DNA from: Myceligenerans pegani
GTDB lineage: Bacteria > Actinomycetota > Actinomycetes > Actinomycetales > Cellulomonadaceae
DNA length: 64,000 nucleotides
Direction: 5' to 3'
NCBI RefSeq assembly: GCF_014892515.1
Contig: NZ_JADBGR010000096.1
Coordinates: 95,684 to 159,683, forward strand
Part shown: one piece after another, positions 47,796 to 58,652 of the stretch
How positions within the stretch are numbered: position 1 is the stretch's first letter
How the letters are laid out: the number at the start of each line of letters is the position of its first letter
Position numbers and translations under genes: made by a program
The notes under the pieces: model-generated
Database searches by the model: none
What the model was told of the DNA's origin: nothing
The model's input: only the letters and a program-made list of their open reading frames with translations

Positions 47796-48608
47796 CTATG
47801 CGCCCAGGCGCCGGCGCAGCTCGGCCGCCTGGCGCCGCGACACCTCCACCCGGCTGCGCTGCCGGTCGTTCATCACGCAGGCCAGGGCGCCTTTGAAGTC
47901 CGGCACCAGCTCCCGCACGTGGTCGAGGTTCACGAGGTACGAGCGGTGCGTGCGGAAGAAGTGCCCGCGCAGCCGACGCTCGAGCTCGTTCAGCGAGAAG
48001 GTGACGAGGAACCGCTCGTCGGCCAGTTTCAGGTACGAGTAGCCGCGCGCGGCGCTCGCGTACACGATCGCGCGCTGGTCCACCAGCACCGTCCGGCCGT
48101 CCTTCTGCACCGGTACCTTCGCCAGGGGCCGCGGCAGGCCGGGCTCGGAGCCCTGTTCGGCGCCCGACGACGTGCCCCGGCCGCCCGGCGCGTCGCCGCC
48201 GGTGCCCCCGCCCGCGCCGTCGTCCGAGCCGGGCTGGGTCAGTGCCCGCTCGACGGCGCGGGCCAGCCGGGCGGCGTCGAAAGGTTTGACCAGGTAGTCC
48301 GCGGCCTCCAGGTCGAACGCCTCGACCGCGTGGTCCGGGTGGGCGGTGGTGAACACGATCCGCGGCGGATGCGGCAGCCTCCGCGCGGCGGCCGCGACGT
48401 CGAGACCGCTCGTGCCCGGCATCCGGATGTCGAGCAGCACGAGGTCGTACGGGATCGACTCCAGGAGTTGCAGGGCCTCGTTGCCGTTCGCCGCCTCGCC
48501 CACGACCTGCACGTCGCCCAGCTCCTCCAGGAGATACCGCAGCTCGGCTCGCGCGGGCGCCTCGTCGTCGACGATCAGCGCACGCGGGCGGGTGTCGTCG
48601 TCGCGCAC
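47796..48608 (-). CDS. LytTR-type response regulator
   Basis: The product is 270 residues. A receiver domain (LIVDDEAPARAELRYLL, phosphoacceptor in DLVLLDIRMPG) is linked through a Gly-rich segment (about 125-170) to a LytTR DNA-binding domain (AARGYSYLKLADERFLV, RTHRSYLVNLDHVREL). It is the partner of the histidine kinase upstream and probably controls the adjacent symporter genes. Confidence 0.92.
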   Translation of the reverse strand: MRDDDTRPRALIVDDEAPARAELRYLLEELGDVQVVGEAANGNEALQLLESIPYDLVLLDIRMPGTSGLDVAAAARRLPHPPRIVFTTAHPDHAVEAFDLEAADYLVKPFDAARLARAVERALTQPGSDDGAGGGTGGDAPGGRGTSSGAEQGSEPGLPRPLAKVPVQKDGRTVLVDQRAIVYASAARGYSYLKLADERFLVTFSLNELERRLRGHFFRTHRSYLVNLDHVRELVPDFKGALACVMNDRQRSRVEVSRRQAAELRRRLGA

Positions 48609-48711
48609 GGCCTCAGCGTAGTGGGATGTGGGCTCCGCCGGCGGCGGGGCTCAGCGCAGCGGGAGGCGCGGGCGGGCGGGAGCGGAGCCGGTCCAGCCGT
48701 GCGGCGTGGAC

Positions 48712-50103
48712 TCAGCGCAGTGGGACCCGGAGATCCACGACGGTGCCCTCGTGCGGCGTGGAGCGGACGTCCAGGGAGAAGCGCTCCCCGAACAGGCTCG
48801 TGAGGCGCTGCGAGATGTTCCGCAGACCGACGCCCGTGTGGAGATGGTGGGCGCGGCCGCCGTCCGTCCCGTCGCCGTCGCCCGGTTCGTGGTCGCGCGC
48901 GCGGTCGCGCTCGCCTCCGCCGGCCTTCCCCTTGCGGCCGCCGTCGGGGATCGCGGTCAGGTGCGGGCCGTCCAGACGCTCCAGGACCTCGGGCGCCATC
49001 CCGACGCCGTCGTCGGACACCCGGATCGACGTGGTGCGGGTCAGCGGGTCCACCCGCGCCCGGAGCGTCACCGTGCCGCCGTCCACCTTGTCGGCCAGCC
49101 CGTGCTTCACCGCGTTCTCCACCAGGGGCTGGATCGTCAGCACCGGGACGTGGGCCGTGAGCACCTGCGGATCGATGTCGTACCGCACCCGCAGCCGGTC
49201 GCCGAACCGCGCCTGCTCGAGTGTCAGGTAGGTCCGCACGAAGAAGTACTCCTGCGCGAACTCCGCCAGCTGGCCGTCCTGCCGCACCGCGTACCGGAAG
49301 AAGTCGCTCAGCCGCAGCAGCAGGGCCCGTGCCTCCTCCGGGTCGGTGCGGGACTTCGACGCGATCGTGTTCAGCACGTTGAACAGGAAGTGCGGGTTGA
49401 TCTGCGCGCGCAGCGCGTGCAGGCGGGCGTCCGCGGCGAGCTCGCGCTCGCGGTCGGCCTCGGCGAGCTCGAGGTGCAGCGACAGGATGCCCGCCATGTC
49501 CTCGACCTGCCCGCGCCCGGCGGGCTCCGGGCCCGTGCGGAGCACGACGAGCGCCCCCACGACGCGGTCGGCGACCATGAGGGGCGCGGCGACGGCGCCC
49601 GCCAGCGGGCAGTCCGGTTCCCCGCAGCCGAGTTCCGCCGTGCTGCGCGACGTGGCGGTGCGTCCGGAGGCGATCGCCTTGAGCGTCACGGACGCCCGCA
49701 CCGGCCCGCCGGCCCGGTGGTGGTCCTCGCCCGGCCCGACGAACGCCAGGATGCGCTCGGTGTCGGTGATCGCCACGGCGTCGCCGCCGAGCAGCGGGCG
49801 GAGCAGGTCCGCGGTGCGACGCGCGGCGTCGGCGGTCAGGCCCGACCTCAGGGGCATGGTGCGGCCCGCCACGATGCTGCGGGTGCCCCGGCGGGGTTCG
49901 GGTCCGCGCCGCAGCGCGGTGGCCGAGCGCGGCCCCCGCAGCGCCGACGGGTACCCGAGGACGACGGCGATGCTCGCCACCGCGCCGGCCACGACGGTGG
50001 TCCCCACTCCGAGCGGCGGATCCACGATCACCTGCGTGACCAGGTACACCACCACCCAGGTCACCGCGATCCCCCCTGCGAGCAGCACGCTCCCCGAACG
50101 CAT
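48712..50103 (-). CDS. LytS-type sensor histidine kinase
   Basis: The product is 463 residues: two N-terminal membrane helices (about 5-55), a GAF-like region with CGEPDCPLAGAVAAPL, then the His_kinase block ALRAQINPHFLFNVLNTIAS and an HATPase domain (LVENAVKHGL, VSDDGVGM). Between the G1 box and the G2 box (TGVGLRN) there is an unusual charged insert of about 40 residues rich in Gly, Asp and Arg. It starts two bases after the symporter stop, so it is in one operon with it. Confidence 0.92.
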   Translation of the reverse strand: MRSGSVLLAGGIAVTWVVVYLVTQVIVDPPLGVGTTVVAGAVASIAVVLGYPSALRGPRSATALRRGPEPRRGTRSIVAGRTMPLRSGLTADAARRTADLLRPLLGGDAVAITDTERILAFVGPGEDHHRAGGPVRASVTLKAIASGRTATSRSTAELGCGEPDCPLAGAVAAPLMVADRVVGALVVLRTGPEPAGRGQVEDMAGILSLHLELAEADRERELAADARLHALRAQINPHFLFNVLNTIASKSRTDPEEARALLLRLSDFFRYAVRQDGQLAEFAQEYFFVRTYLTLEQARFGDRLRVRYDIDPQVLTAHVPVLTIQPLVENAVKHGLADKVDGGTVTLRARVDPLTRTTSIRVSDDGVGMAPEVLERLDGPHLTAIPDGGRKGKAGGGERDRARDHEPGDGDGTDGGRAHHLHTGVGLRNISQRLTSLFGERFSLDVRSTPHEGTVVDLRVPLR

Positions 50104-50105
50104 TC

Positions 50106-51872
50106 TCAGTCCCCCTTCTGCGGTCCTCGCGATGTCCGGCGCTGTCGTTCCGCCAGGGCAGTACCTTCTCCGTGGATCGTGCCGCCCTGGCGTCGCCTGC
50201 TCCGGCCGGGGCCGTGGATCGTGAGGTGTGCCAGGCGTTCCGCCTGCCGGTCGGCCGCGGTGCCGTGCATGATCAGCCACTGGCGGTCGACGTCCGACGG
50301 CGGCCGGGTCACCCGCGACACGAGCGCGCAGACGGCGGCGGCCAGCGGCGCGGCCACCAGCGTGGGCGTCATCAGCATCTCGCCGATCCCGGGCCCGACC
50401 GGCAGCACGCCCAGCACGAACATGCCGATCGAGGCCAGGCCGCCGGTCAGCATCCCGGCGACCGCACCGGCCGCCGTCGTGCCGCGCCACCAGATGGCCA
50501 GCACGAACACCGGTGTCAGCGCCGAGCCGGCGATGGCGAAGGCCCACGTCACCATCGCGGCGACGATGGACGGGACGGACGGCGCGAGGCTGTCCGGCTG
50601 CATGACCATCGCCATCCCGGCGGCGGTGAGCGCGACGACGGCGGTGCTCGCCCGGCCGGCCCACACCGCCTGGCGCTGGGTGGCGCGCGGGTTGATGTGC
50701 CGCTCGTACACGTCGTGCCCCCAGGACGCGGCGGCGGCGAGCAGCAGGCCCGCGATCGTGGACATCACCGCGACCAGCGCGCCGGCCGCGATGACCGCGA
50801 GCCCGATGTCGCCGCCGTACAGCCGGCCGAGGACCGGCAGCGCGTGCTCGGGCACGCGCAGCACGCCGTCGGTGGTGAGGGCGGCGAGCCAGGCGTGGTC
50901 GTCGGCGGCGTCGGCGATCTTCTGCCGGGCCGCGGTGCCGAGCATCACGGCCAGCGCGTAGAACAGGCCCGCGAGCCCCAGCACCCACACCGTCGTCATG
51001 CGCGCGGCGGTGCCCGTCGGGCTGGTGAAGTACCGGTTCATCACGTGCGGCAGCCCGGCCGTGCCCATGACGAGGGTGAGGATGAGCGCGAACTGGGCGA
51101 GCGGGCCGTAGGCGGCTCCGGGTTCGCCGAAGGTCGCCGCGGTGCCGGGGTCGAGCTGGTCGGTCTCTGCCCGCAGCTCCCAGCCCTCCGGGCCGGGCAC
51201 GGGGTTGGCCAGCGGGGTCGCCGAGAGGTCGGAGACGGCCTCGGGATAGCGGAACCCGGAGCCGATGACGGCCAGGGCGAGCCACACCAGCGCGCCGAGC
51301 AGCACGAGGAACTGCACGGCCTGCGTCCACGTGGTGCCGCGCATCCCGCCGAACGCGACCAGCGCGGCGACGAACATCGTGGACAGCAGGACGCCCGTGC
51401 CGTACGGGTCGAGGCCGGGCAGGCCGCGGCCGACGAGCAGCTGCCACGTGATGCCGCTGCCGACGGACTGCGGGATGAGGTAGCTCAGGATGACCACCTG
51501 CACCACGCCGACCGACACCAGTCGGACCCGTTCCGACCCGAGGCGCCGGCCCAGGAAGTCGGGGATCGAGAACTCGCCGAACCGGCGCAGCGGCGCGGCG
51601 ACGAACAGCAGCACGGGCACGAACCCCGCCGCGAAGCCGACCGCGTACCAGACGCCGTCCAGGCCGGACACGTACACCGCGGCCGCCACGCCCAGGAACG
51701 ACGCCGCGGAGAAGTAGTCGCCGCAGATGGCCAGGGCGTTGGTCGCCACCCCGACGCGCTGGCCCGCCAGGTAGAAGTCGACGGTGGAGGCGCCGCGCGG
51801 GCGCACCAGCCAGGCGACGAGCACGAGCGTGGTGACCAGGGTCACCAGGGCGGTGGCGCCGGCCGCGGTCAC
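50106..51872 (-). CDS. Sodium:solute symporter, acetate permease (ActP)-like
   Basis: The product is 588 residues, GTG start overlapping the stop of the small membrane gene (GTGA). About 13 helices are predicted. DFYLAGQRVGVATNALAICG, YFSAASFLGVAA, GGMRGTTWTQAVQF and MGTAGLPHVMNRYF are SSS-family motifs of the monocarboxylate group. A hydrophilic C-terminal tail of about 60 residues follows. The likely substrates are acetate, pyruvate or similar acids, sensed by the LytS/LytR pair behind it. Confidence 0.9.
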   Translation of the reverse strand: MTAAGATALVTLVTTLVLVAWLVRPRGASTVDFYLAGQRVGVATNALAICGDYFSAASFLGVAAAVYVSGLDGVWYAVGFAAGFVPVLLFVAAPLRRFGEFSIPDFLGRRLGSERVRLVSVGVVQVVILSYLIPQSVGSGITWQLLVGRGLPGLDPYGTGVLLSTMFVAALVAFGGMRGTTWTQAVQFLVLLGALVWLALAVIGSGFRYPEAVSDLSATPLANPVPGPEGWELRAETDQLDPGTAATFGEPGAAYGPLAQFALILTLVMGTAGLPHVMNRYFTSPTGTAARMTTVWVLGLAGLFYALAVMLGTAARQKIADAADDHAWLAALTTDGVLRVPEHALPVLGRLYGGDIGLAVIAAGALVAVMSTIAGLLLAAAASWGHDVYERHINPRATQRQAVWAGRASTAVVALTAAGMAMVMQPDSLAPSVPSIVAAMVTWAFAIAGSALTPVFVLAIWWRGTTAAGAVAGMLTGGLASIGMFVLGVLPVGPGIGEMLMTPTLVAAPLAAAVCALVSRVTRPPSDVDRQWLIMHGTAADRQAERLAHLTIHGPGRSRRRQGGTIHGEGTALAERQRRTSRGPQKGD

Positions 51873-52228
51873 GGTGTGTCCTGGGGCTCGGGGCGGTCGT
51901 CGCCCTCGTCGTGCGCGCCGCCGAGCATGCGGGCCTCGACGGCGGACGAGAGCGTGGCCGCGGCCAGCCCGACGGCGAGGAAGAACACGTAGAGCCCGAA
52001 CGCCGCCATGGCGAACCCGGGACTCATCCCGCCGTCGATGCGTGCGCCGGACCACCAGCCGAGGGTGAGGGACAGCGCGGGCACGCCGAGCACGGCGGCG
52101 AGGAAGAGGACGAAGTGCCAGACCGCGACCCTGCGCAGGGTGCGGAAGGCGGCGTCGACCTCCGCGGGGGTGTCGTGCTCCTCCACGTCGAGACGGGTAT
52201 CGGCAGGGCGGGTATCGGCGTCGTCCAT
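51869..52228 (-). CDS. Small two-helix membrane protein, symporter partner (DUF485-like)
   Basis: The product is 119 residues with helices at about 35-55 and 72-95, preceded by an acidic N-terminus and ended by an acidic tail. The position, coupled to an ActP-like permease, matches the YjcH/DUF485 partner, though the sequence match is weak by eye. It probably assembles with or stabilises the symporter. Confidence 0.65.
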   Translation of the reverse strand: MDDADTRPADTRLDVEEHDTPAEVDAAFRTLRRVAVWHFVLFLAAVLGVPALSLTLGWWSGARIDGGMSPGFAMAAFGLYVFFLAVGLAAATLSSAVEARMLGGAHDEGDDRPEPQDTP

Positions 52229-52284
52229 GGGGTTCAGTCTGGCGCGGTCGCGGGCGGGGCGGGGTGTGTGCCTGTCGACCGGGG

Positions 52285-52704
52285 TCAGAACGGGTTGCGG
52301 TACAGGCGCCAGGCGGTGGCGAGGACGACGACGGCGCCCGCGCCGACCAGGACCAGTCCCTCCCCGGCCCACACGTGCCACCAGGCGTCGGTGGTCGCGA
52401 CGGTGTGGCCGAGGCGCACCGACTGCCAGGCCACGATGACCGCCACCGGCAGGCCCACCACGACGCAGTGCACGATCGCGGAGATCCGGTGGGGGATCAC
52501 GGCGCCGGAGAAGAGCAGCATCGCGAGGGCCGCCGTCAGGACCCCCGCCCCGCCGTAGCCGGGCAGGTTGCCCGCAGCGGTGCGGACCCAGGGGAGCAGC
52601 GAGCCGATGAGGACGCAGAGCGCGCCGACGATCATCATCGTGCTGCCGGGATGGAGGATCCGTCGGCGCGCGGTGGGCCGGGATGCGCTCGACGTCGAGG
52701 ACAT
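52285..52704 (-). CDS. Hypothetical four-helix membrane protein
   Basis: The product is 139 residues with helices at about 22-42, 50-70, 75-95 and 112-132. The sequence IVGALCVLIGSLLPWVRTA recalls small actinobacterial membrane proteins of unknown role. It precedes the symporter operon on the same strand by 56 bases and may be its first gene. Confidence 0.6.
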   Translation of the reverse strand: MSSTSSASRPTARRRILHPGSTMMIVGALCVLIGSLLPWVRTAAGNLPGYGGAGVLTAALAMLLFSGAVIPHRISAIVHCVVVGLPVAVIVAWQSVRLGHTVATTDAWWHVWAGEGLVLVGAGAVVVLATAWRLYRNPF

Positions 52705-53022
52705 GCTCTCGATCGTAGAGCAACGGCGCGCTCGCGCCGCGACCCGGCCGGCCGGCGTGCGCGACCGGGCGTGCGAGCGGGGGCGCCGGGACCGCGAACG
52801 GTCGGTCCGGTCCCGCGAGTGGTTCCCGCCGGCCCGATCGACCCGCTGGCCTGCCGCACGCGACCGCTCGCGGGACCACGACCGCCGTCGGGCACCCTGC
52901 CCCTTGCAGGCCGGAGGACCGGGGTACTTGGCTCATCGTGGGAACCATGTGACCCGGGCCACACCGGTGGGTGCGGGCGGGTCCTTCCGGCACTGCCGGA
53001 CCGAGACGCAAAGGAGCGCAAC
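52705..53022. other. Divergent promoter region of two symporter operons
   Basis: 318 bases with no gene. The left half (52740-52900) is a run of GC-rich short inverted repeats with no clear role. The right part holds the CRP-like site at 52948-52963 and an AAAGGAG ribosome-binding site at 53011-53017 for DUF4212. Confidence 0.6.
52948..52963 (+). promoter_or_regulatory. CRP/GlxR-like binding site
   Basis: TGTGACCCGGGCCACA is an inverted repeat that fits the TGTGA-N6-TCACA consensus with one mismatch. It lies 60 bases before the DUF4212 start. Acetate permeases are cAMP-receptor targets in several bacteria, which supports the call. Confidence 0.5.
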
Positions 53023-53352
53023 ATGTCCGACGACGTCGTGACGCCGGAGGGCGGCCCGCCGCCCGCCGGCGGCGAGGGCAACGGGTGGCGGAAGGAGTAC
53101 TGGCGCAAGAATCTGCGGCTCATGGTCGTGCTGCTGATCGTCTGGTTCGCCGTCTCCTTCGGTTGCGGGATCATCTTCGTGGAGCAGCTCAACCAGGTCG
53201 TGATCGCCGGCTTCCCGCTCGGCTTCTGGTTCGCCCAGCAGGGATCGATCTACACCTTCATCGTGCTGATCCTCGTCTACGCCGTGCGCATGGACCGGCT
53301 CGACCGTGAGTACGGCGTGCACGAGCGCAACCACGACGGGGGGCTGACATGA
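53023..53352 (+). CDS. DUF4212 sodium/substrate symporter small subunit
   Basis: The product is 109 residues with two helices (LRLMVVLLIVWFAVSFGCGI and the segment around YTFIVLILVYAVRMDRLD). YWRKNLRLM and GFPLGFWFAQQGSIY are characteristic of DUF4212. It overlaps the large symporter gene by four bases. Confidence 0.93.
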   Translation: MSDDVVTPEGGPPPAGGEGNGWRKEYWRKNLRLMVVLLIVWFAVSFGCGIIFVEQLNQVVIAGFPLGFWFAQQGSIYTFIVLILVYAVRMDRLDREYGVHERNHDGGLT

Positions 53353-55025
53353 GCGAGACACAGGTCTGGGCGCTCGTCTTCGTCGCGCTCAGCTTCGGCG
53401 TCTACATCTACATCGCGTGGCGCAGCCGGGTGCGCGAGACGAAGGGCTTCTTCGTCGCCGAGCAGAACGTGCCGGCGGTCGCCAACGGTGCCGCCGTCGC
53501 GGCGGACTGGATGTCCGCGGCGTCGTTCATCTCGATGGCGGGACTCATCGCGTTCCTCGGCTCGGACGGCTCCATCTACCTGATGGGCTGGACGGGCGGT
53601 TACGTGCTGCTGGCCCTCCTGCTCGCGCCGTACCTGCGCAAGTGGGGCAAGTTCACGGTCCCGGAGTTCGTCGGCGACCGGTTCAGCGAGACCGTGCGGT
53701 CCGTGGCCGCCGTGGTCGCGATCATCGTGTCCTTCACCTACGTGGTGGGGCAGATGGCCGGCGGCGGCATCGTGTTCGCGCGGTTCCTGGAGATCCCGCA
53801 GGCCGGCGGCGTCGCCATCGCGGCGGCGGTCATCTTCACCTACGCCGTGTTCGGCGGCATGAAGGGCATCACCTGGACCCAGGTGGCCCAGTACACGGTG
53901 CTCATCGTCGCCTACCTGATCCCGGCCTGGGCCGTGGCCAACACCATGACCGGCATCCCGATCCCGCAGGTGTCGTTCGGCCAGATCCTTGCCGAGCTCA
54001 ACGAGCTCCAGGCCGAGTTCGGGCTCGACCAGTACACGCAGGCGTTCACCGCACGCCCGCAGATCGACGTGTTCCTCGTGACGATGGCGCTGATGATCGG
54101 TACGGCGGGCCTGCCGCACGTGATCATCCGCTTCTACACCACCAAGTCGGTGCGGGGGTCGCGCTGGTCGGCGCTGTGGGCGCTGGTCTTCATCGCCCTG
54201 TTGTACACGACGGCCCCGGCCGTCGGCGCCTTCACGAAGTTCAACCTGCTCGACGGCGTGCAGGGCCAGGCGGTCGACGCGCTCCCGCAATGGGTGCAGA
54301 ACTGGCAGGCCACGGGCCTGGTGTCGGTCTCCGAGACCTCGGAGACGGTCAACTCGGTCACGAACAACGCCGCCGTGTTCGCGGCGGGCGACGCCGACCT
54401 GCTCGTGAACAACGACATCCTGGTGCTCGCCAGCCCGGAGATCGCGGGCCTGCCCGCGCCGATCGTCGGGCTCGTGGCGGCCGGCGGGCTCGCCGCGGCG
54501 ATGTCGACCGCGGCCGGGCTGCTGCTGGTCATCTCCTCGTCGGTGTCGCACGACCTGTACTTCCGGTACGTGGACCACCACGCCTCGGAGGCACGGCGGC
54601 TCGGTGTGAGCCGGATCGCGATGGGCCTGGCCGTGCTCGTGGCGATCTACTTCGGCATCAACCCGCCGGCGTTCGTGGCCCAGGTGGTCGCCTTCGCCTT
54701 CGGGTTGGCGGCATCGACGTTCTTCCCGATCCTCGTGCTCGGCGTCTTCTGGAAACGAGCGAACGCCACCGGCGCGGTGTCCGGCATGATCGCCGGCCTC
54801 GCGTTCACCGCGACCTACATGATCTACACGCTCGAGGTGTTCGGGACCAGTGCGAACCCGCACATTCTGGGCATCAGCCCGGAGGGCATCGGCACCATCG
54901 GCGCCGTGGTCAACCTGGTCGTGACGGTCGTGGTCTCGCTGGCGACCCGGCCGCCGTCCGAGGAGGTCCAGGAGATGGTGGAGCAGATCCGCTACCCCTC
55001 CGAGCGGGAGGAGACGCACGCCTGA
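53349..55025 (+). CDS. Sodium:solute symporter large subunit, VC_2705 family
   Basis: The product is 558 residues with about 13 helices. GFFVAEQNVPAVANGAAVAA, DWMSAASFISMAG, GGMKGITWTQVAQY and MIGTAGLPHVIIRFYT mark an SSS-family permease paired with DUF4212. It probably imports small carboxylates such as acetate or lactate. It shares the general plan with the divergent symporter at 50106 but not its C-terminal tail. Confidence 0.93.
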   Translation: MSETQVWALVFVALSFGVYIYIAWRSRVRETKGFFVAEQNVPAVANGAAVAADWMSAASFISMAGLIAFLGSDGSIYLMGWTGGYVLLALLLAPYLRKWGKFTVPEFVGDRFSETVRSVAAVVAIIVSFTYVVGQMAGGGIVFARFLEIPQAGGVAIAAAVIFTYAVFGGMKGITWTQVAQYTVLIVAYLIPAWAVANTMTGIPIPQVSFGQILAELNELQAEFGLDQYTQAFTARPQIDVFLVTMALMIGTAGLPHVIIRFYTTKSVRGSRWSALWALVFIALLYTTAPAVGAFTKFNLLDGVQGQAVDALPQWVQNWQATGLVSVSETSETVNSVTNNAAVFAAGDADLLVNNDILVLASPEIAGLPAPIVGLVAAGGLAAAMSTAAGLLLVISSSVSHDLYFRYVDHHASEARRLGVSRIAMGLAVLVAIYFGINPPAFVAQVVAFAFGLAASTFFPILVLGVFWKRANATGAVSGMIAGLAFTATYMIYTLEVFGTSANPHILGISPEGIGTIGAVVNLVVTVVVSLATRPPSEEVQEMVEQIRYPSEREETHA

Positions 55026-55041
55026 CCGACCCACGGAACCG

Positions 55042-55080
55042 CCGGAGCGTGGCGGGCCCAGACGCCCCGCCACGCTCCGG
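55042..55080 (+). terminator. Terminator after the symporter operon
   Basis: A perfect 15-bp stem, CCGGAGCGTGGCGGG and CCCGCCACGCTCCGG, has a nine-base loop and lies 17 bases after the stop. Confidence 0.8.
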
Positions 55081-55170
55081 TCCCGGACCCGGCCCGGTGT
55101 CGGGAAGCCGCCTCCCCCTAGCGAACGGCTTCCCGGCGCCGGGTCGGCTGCTCCGTCGGAACGCGGGGCC

Positions 55171-55246
55171 GTGGGAACGCAGAGGCGTGGGAACTCTGTA
55201 CCCATGGCAACCACTCTGCATCCGTGGGAACCAATAGGGTTCTCCC
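55171..55246 (+). promoter_or_regulatory. Repetitive leader of the ABC-F gene, possible attenuator
   Basis: GTGGGAAC occurs three times (55171, 55187, 55224). The last copy forms a hairpin, GGGAACC with GGTTCTCCC (55226-55246), that ends exactly at the ATG and leaves no room for a normal ribosome-binding site. Alternative pairings between copies are possible. Leaders of antibiotic-resistance ABC-F genes often work by attenuation, so this may be regulatory. Confidence 0.4.
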
Positions 55247-56980
<1,734 letters not shown>

Positions 56981-57032
56981 CTCCCACCCACCGCCTGACC
57001 TCGACCCGATCCGGCGTCGGAGAGGGGCCGGG

Positions 57033-57755
57033 CTAGAGGATCGTCGCGCCGCGTTCGCGGCCCAGGTGGGCACGGATGGTCGTGGCGAGGTCGCGGAGGT
57101 CCGTGTCGGCGCGGTCCACGGCCGTCTCGTCGAGGGTGACGCCCAGGAGGTAGCGGCCCGAGCCGTGGTGCACCTCGACGACGAAGACCGCGCCCTTCTC
57201 GACGTCGAGCACGAGCCGGAGCACGCGGCCGGAGTCGAGCTGAACGAAGTCGTCGTCGAGCAGCTCCACCATGGCCCGCAGGCCCTCGCCGTAGCGTTCG
57301 TAGACCCGGCGGTGCTCGTCGGCGTCGGCGAGGCCGAGGAGTGGCGCGAGCGCGGGGTCGTCGAGCACGTCGACCCGGAAGATGCCCTTGCCGCGCGTGT
57401 GGTACTGCAGGTAGTGCAGGGTGCTGGGCGCAAGGCGGGCCGTGCAGAGCGCGACGACGCCGTCGGTCTCCGGGCCGTAGGGACGCAGCGCGTGGTGCGA
57501 GACGTGCTCGGTACGCGCCTTCAGCTCGCGATCGGCGCGCGCCTCGGCCCGGCGGGCGCGCAGGTGACCGAGTTGGTCGACGCCGAACAGCAGGGCGCTG
57601 ATCCCGCCCAGCACCCCGACGAACAGGATGCCGCGCCGCAGGCTGAAGTTCTCGTCGAGCAGCGACGCCATGCCCAGCTCCACGAGGAACGGGAGCAGGA
57701 GCGAACCACCCAGGCCGGTGGCGACCTTGCCGGCGAGCTTCGTCTGCCTCTGCAT
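57033..57755 (-). CDS. Hypothetical protein with two N-terminal membrane helices
   Basis: The product is 240 residues. Helices lie at about 12-30 and 40-60; a charged helix (RARRAEARADRELKAR) follows, then a soluble alpha/beta domain with FRVDVLDDPAL, GRVLRLVLDVEKGAVFVVEV and VTLDETAVDRADTDLRDLA. I do not recognise a family. It stands alone between the ABC-F gene and DUF4916, both convergent or tandem to it. Confidence 0.6.
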   Translation of the reverse strand: MQRQTKLAGKVATGLGGSLLLPFLVELGMASLLDENFSLRRGILFVGVLGGISALLFGVDQLGHLRARRAEARADRELKARTEHVSHHALRPYGPETDGVVALCTARLAPSTLHYLQYHTRGKGIFRVDVLDDPALAPLLGLADADEHRRVYERYGEGLRAMVELLDDDFVQLDSGRVLRLVLDVEKGAVFVVEVHHGSGRYLLGVTLDETAVDRADTDLRDLATTIRAHLGRERGATIL

Positions 57756-57880
57756 GCGCCTCCCCGTCCGCGGGTGCCCCGGGTGGCACCTGGGAAGTTA
57801 TACCCCATCGAGGGGCATCTCGGACGGGGCGCTGCCGGGTGCGGGGCGCCGTGCGGTGCGGCGGGCGGCGCGCGGAGACC

Positions 57881-58450
57881 TCAGTTCAGCCGGCCGACGT
57901 GCGCCATCGCCTGCCGCACCAGCGTGCCCTGCCCGTTCATCATCTCGGCCTGCACGGTGTCGGCGCAGGCCTCCTCCGGCGTCATCCACGCGAGATCCAG
58001 CGCGTTCTGCTGCGGGCGGCAGTCACCCGTCACCGGCACCACGTAGGCGAGGGAGATCGCGTGCTGGCGCGGGTCGTGGAACGCCGTGATCCCGGGAGTG
58101 GGGAAGTACTCCGCGACCGTGAACGGCTGCGGCGACGGCGGCACCTGCGGCAGTGCCACCGGGCCGAGGTCCTTCTCGATGTGGCGGAGCAGCGCGTCCC
58201 GCACCCGTTCGTGGTACATCACGCGGCCCGACACCAGGGCGCGTGTGATCGCGCCCTGCGTGTCGACGCGCAGCAGCAGGCCGACGGCGACGACATCCCC
58301 CGAGTCGTCCACCCGGACCGGTACCGCGTCCACGTACACCAGCGGAAGCTGCGCACGCACGACAGCCAGGTCCTCCTCCGTGAGCCAGCCGGAGGTCTGG
58401 GAGTTGTCGCGGTAGAAGTCGTCGGCAGGGTAGTCCGCGGTGTCTGTCAC
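57881..58450 (-). CDS. NUDIX-fold DUF4916 family protein
   Basis: The product is 189 residues. GWLTEEDLAVVRAQLPLVYV, VGLLLRVDTQG and GRVMYHERVRDALLRHIEKDLGP are the family marks; the last segment stands where the Nudix box would be but is not canonical. The substrate is unknown. Confidence 0.82.
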   Translation of the reverse strand: MTDTADYPADDFYRDNSQTSGWLTEEDLAVVRAQLPLVYVDAVPVRVDDSGDVVAVGLLLRVDTQGAITRALVSGRVMYHERVRDALLRHIEKDLGPVALPQVPPSPQPFTVAEYFPTPGITAFHDPRQHAISLAYVVPVTGDCRPQQNALDLAWMTPEEACADTVQAEMMNGQGTLVRQAMAHVGRLN

Positions 58451-58652
58451 GGACCTTTTCTACCAGGATCGGGTGCGGAAGGCCCGAAAAGCCGCGGGTC
58501 CCGGACCGGCCCGACGGCGTGTCGCCGCGAGGACCGCGGGTCGCGGGGCCTCCGCCCCACCGACCGCGCCATTCCGGCGACCACGCCGTCGTGCGTGGTG
58601 GTTGCGGTCCCACGACGCAGGAAGGCGTGGTCGCGATGACATCTCGGTCCGA

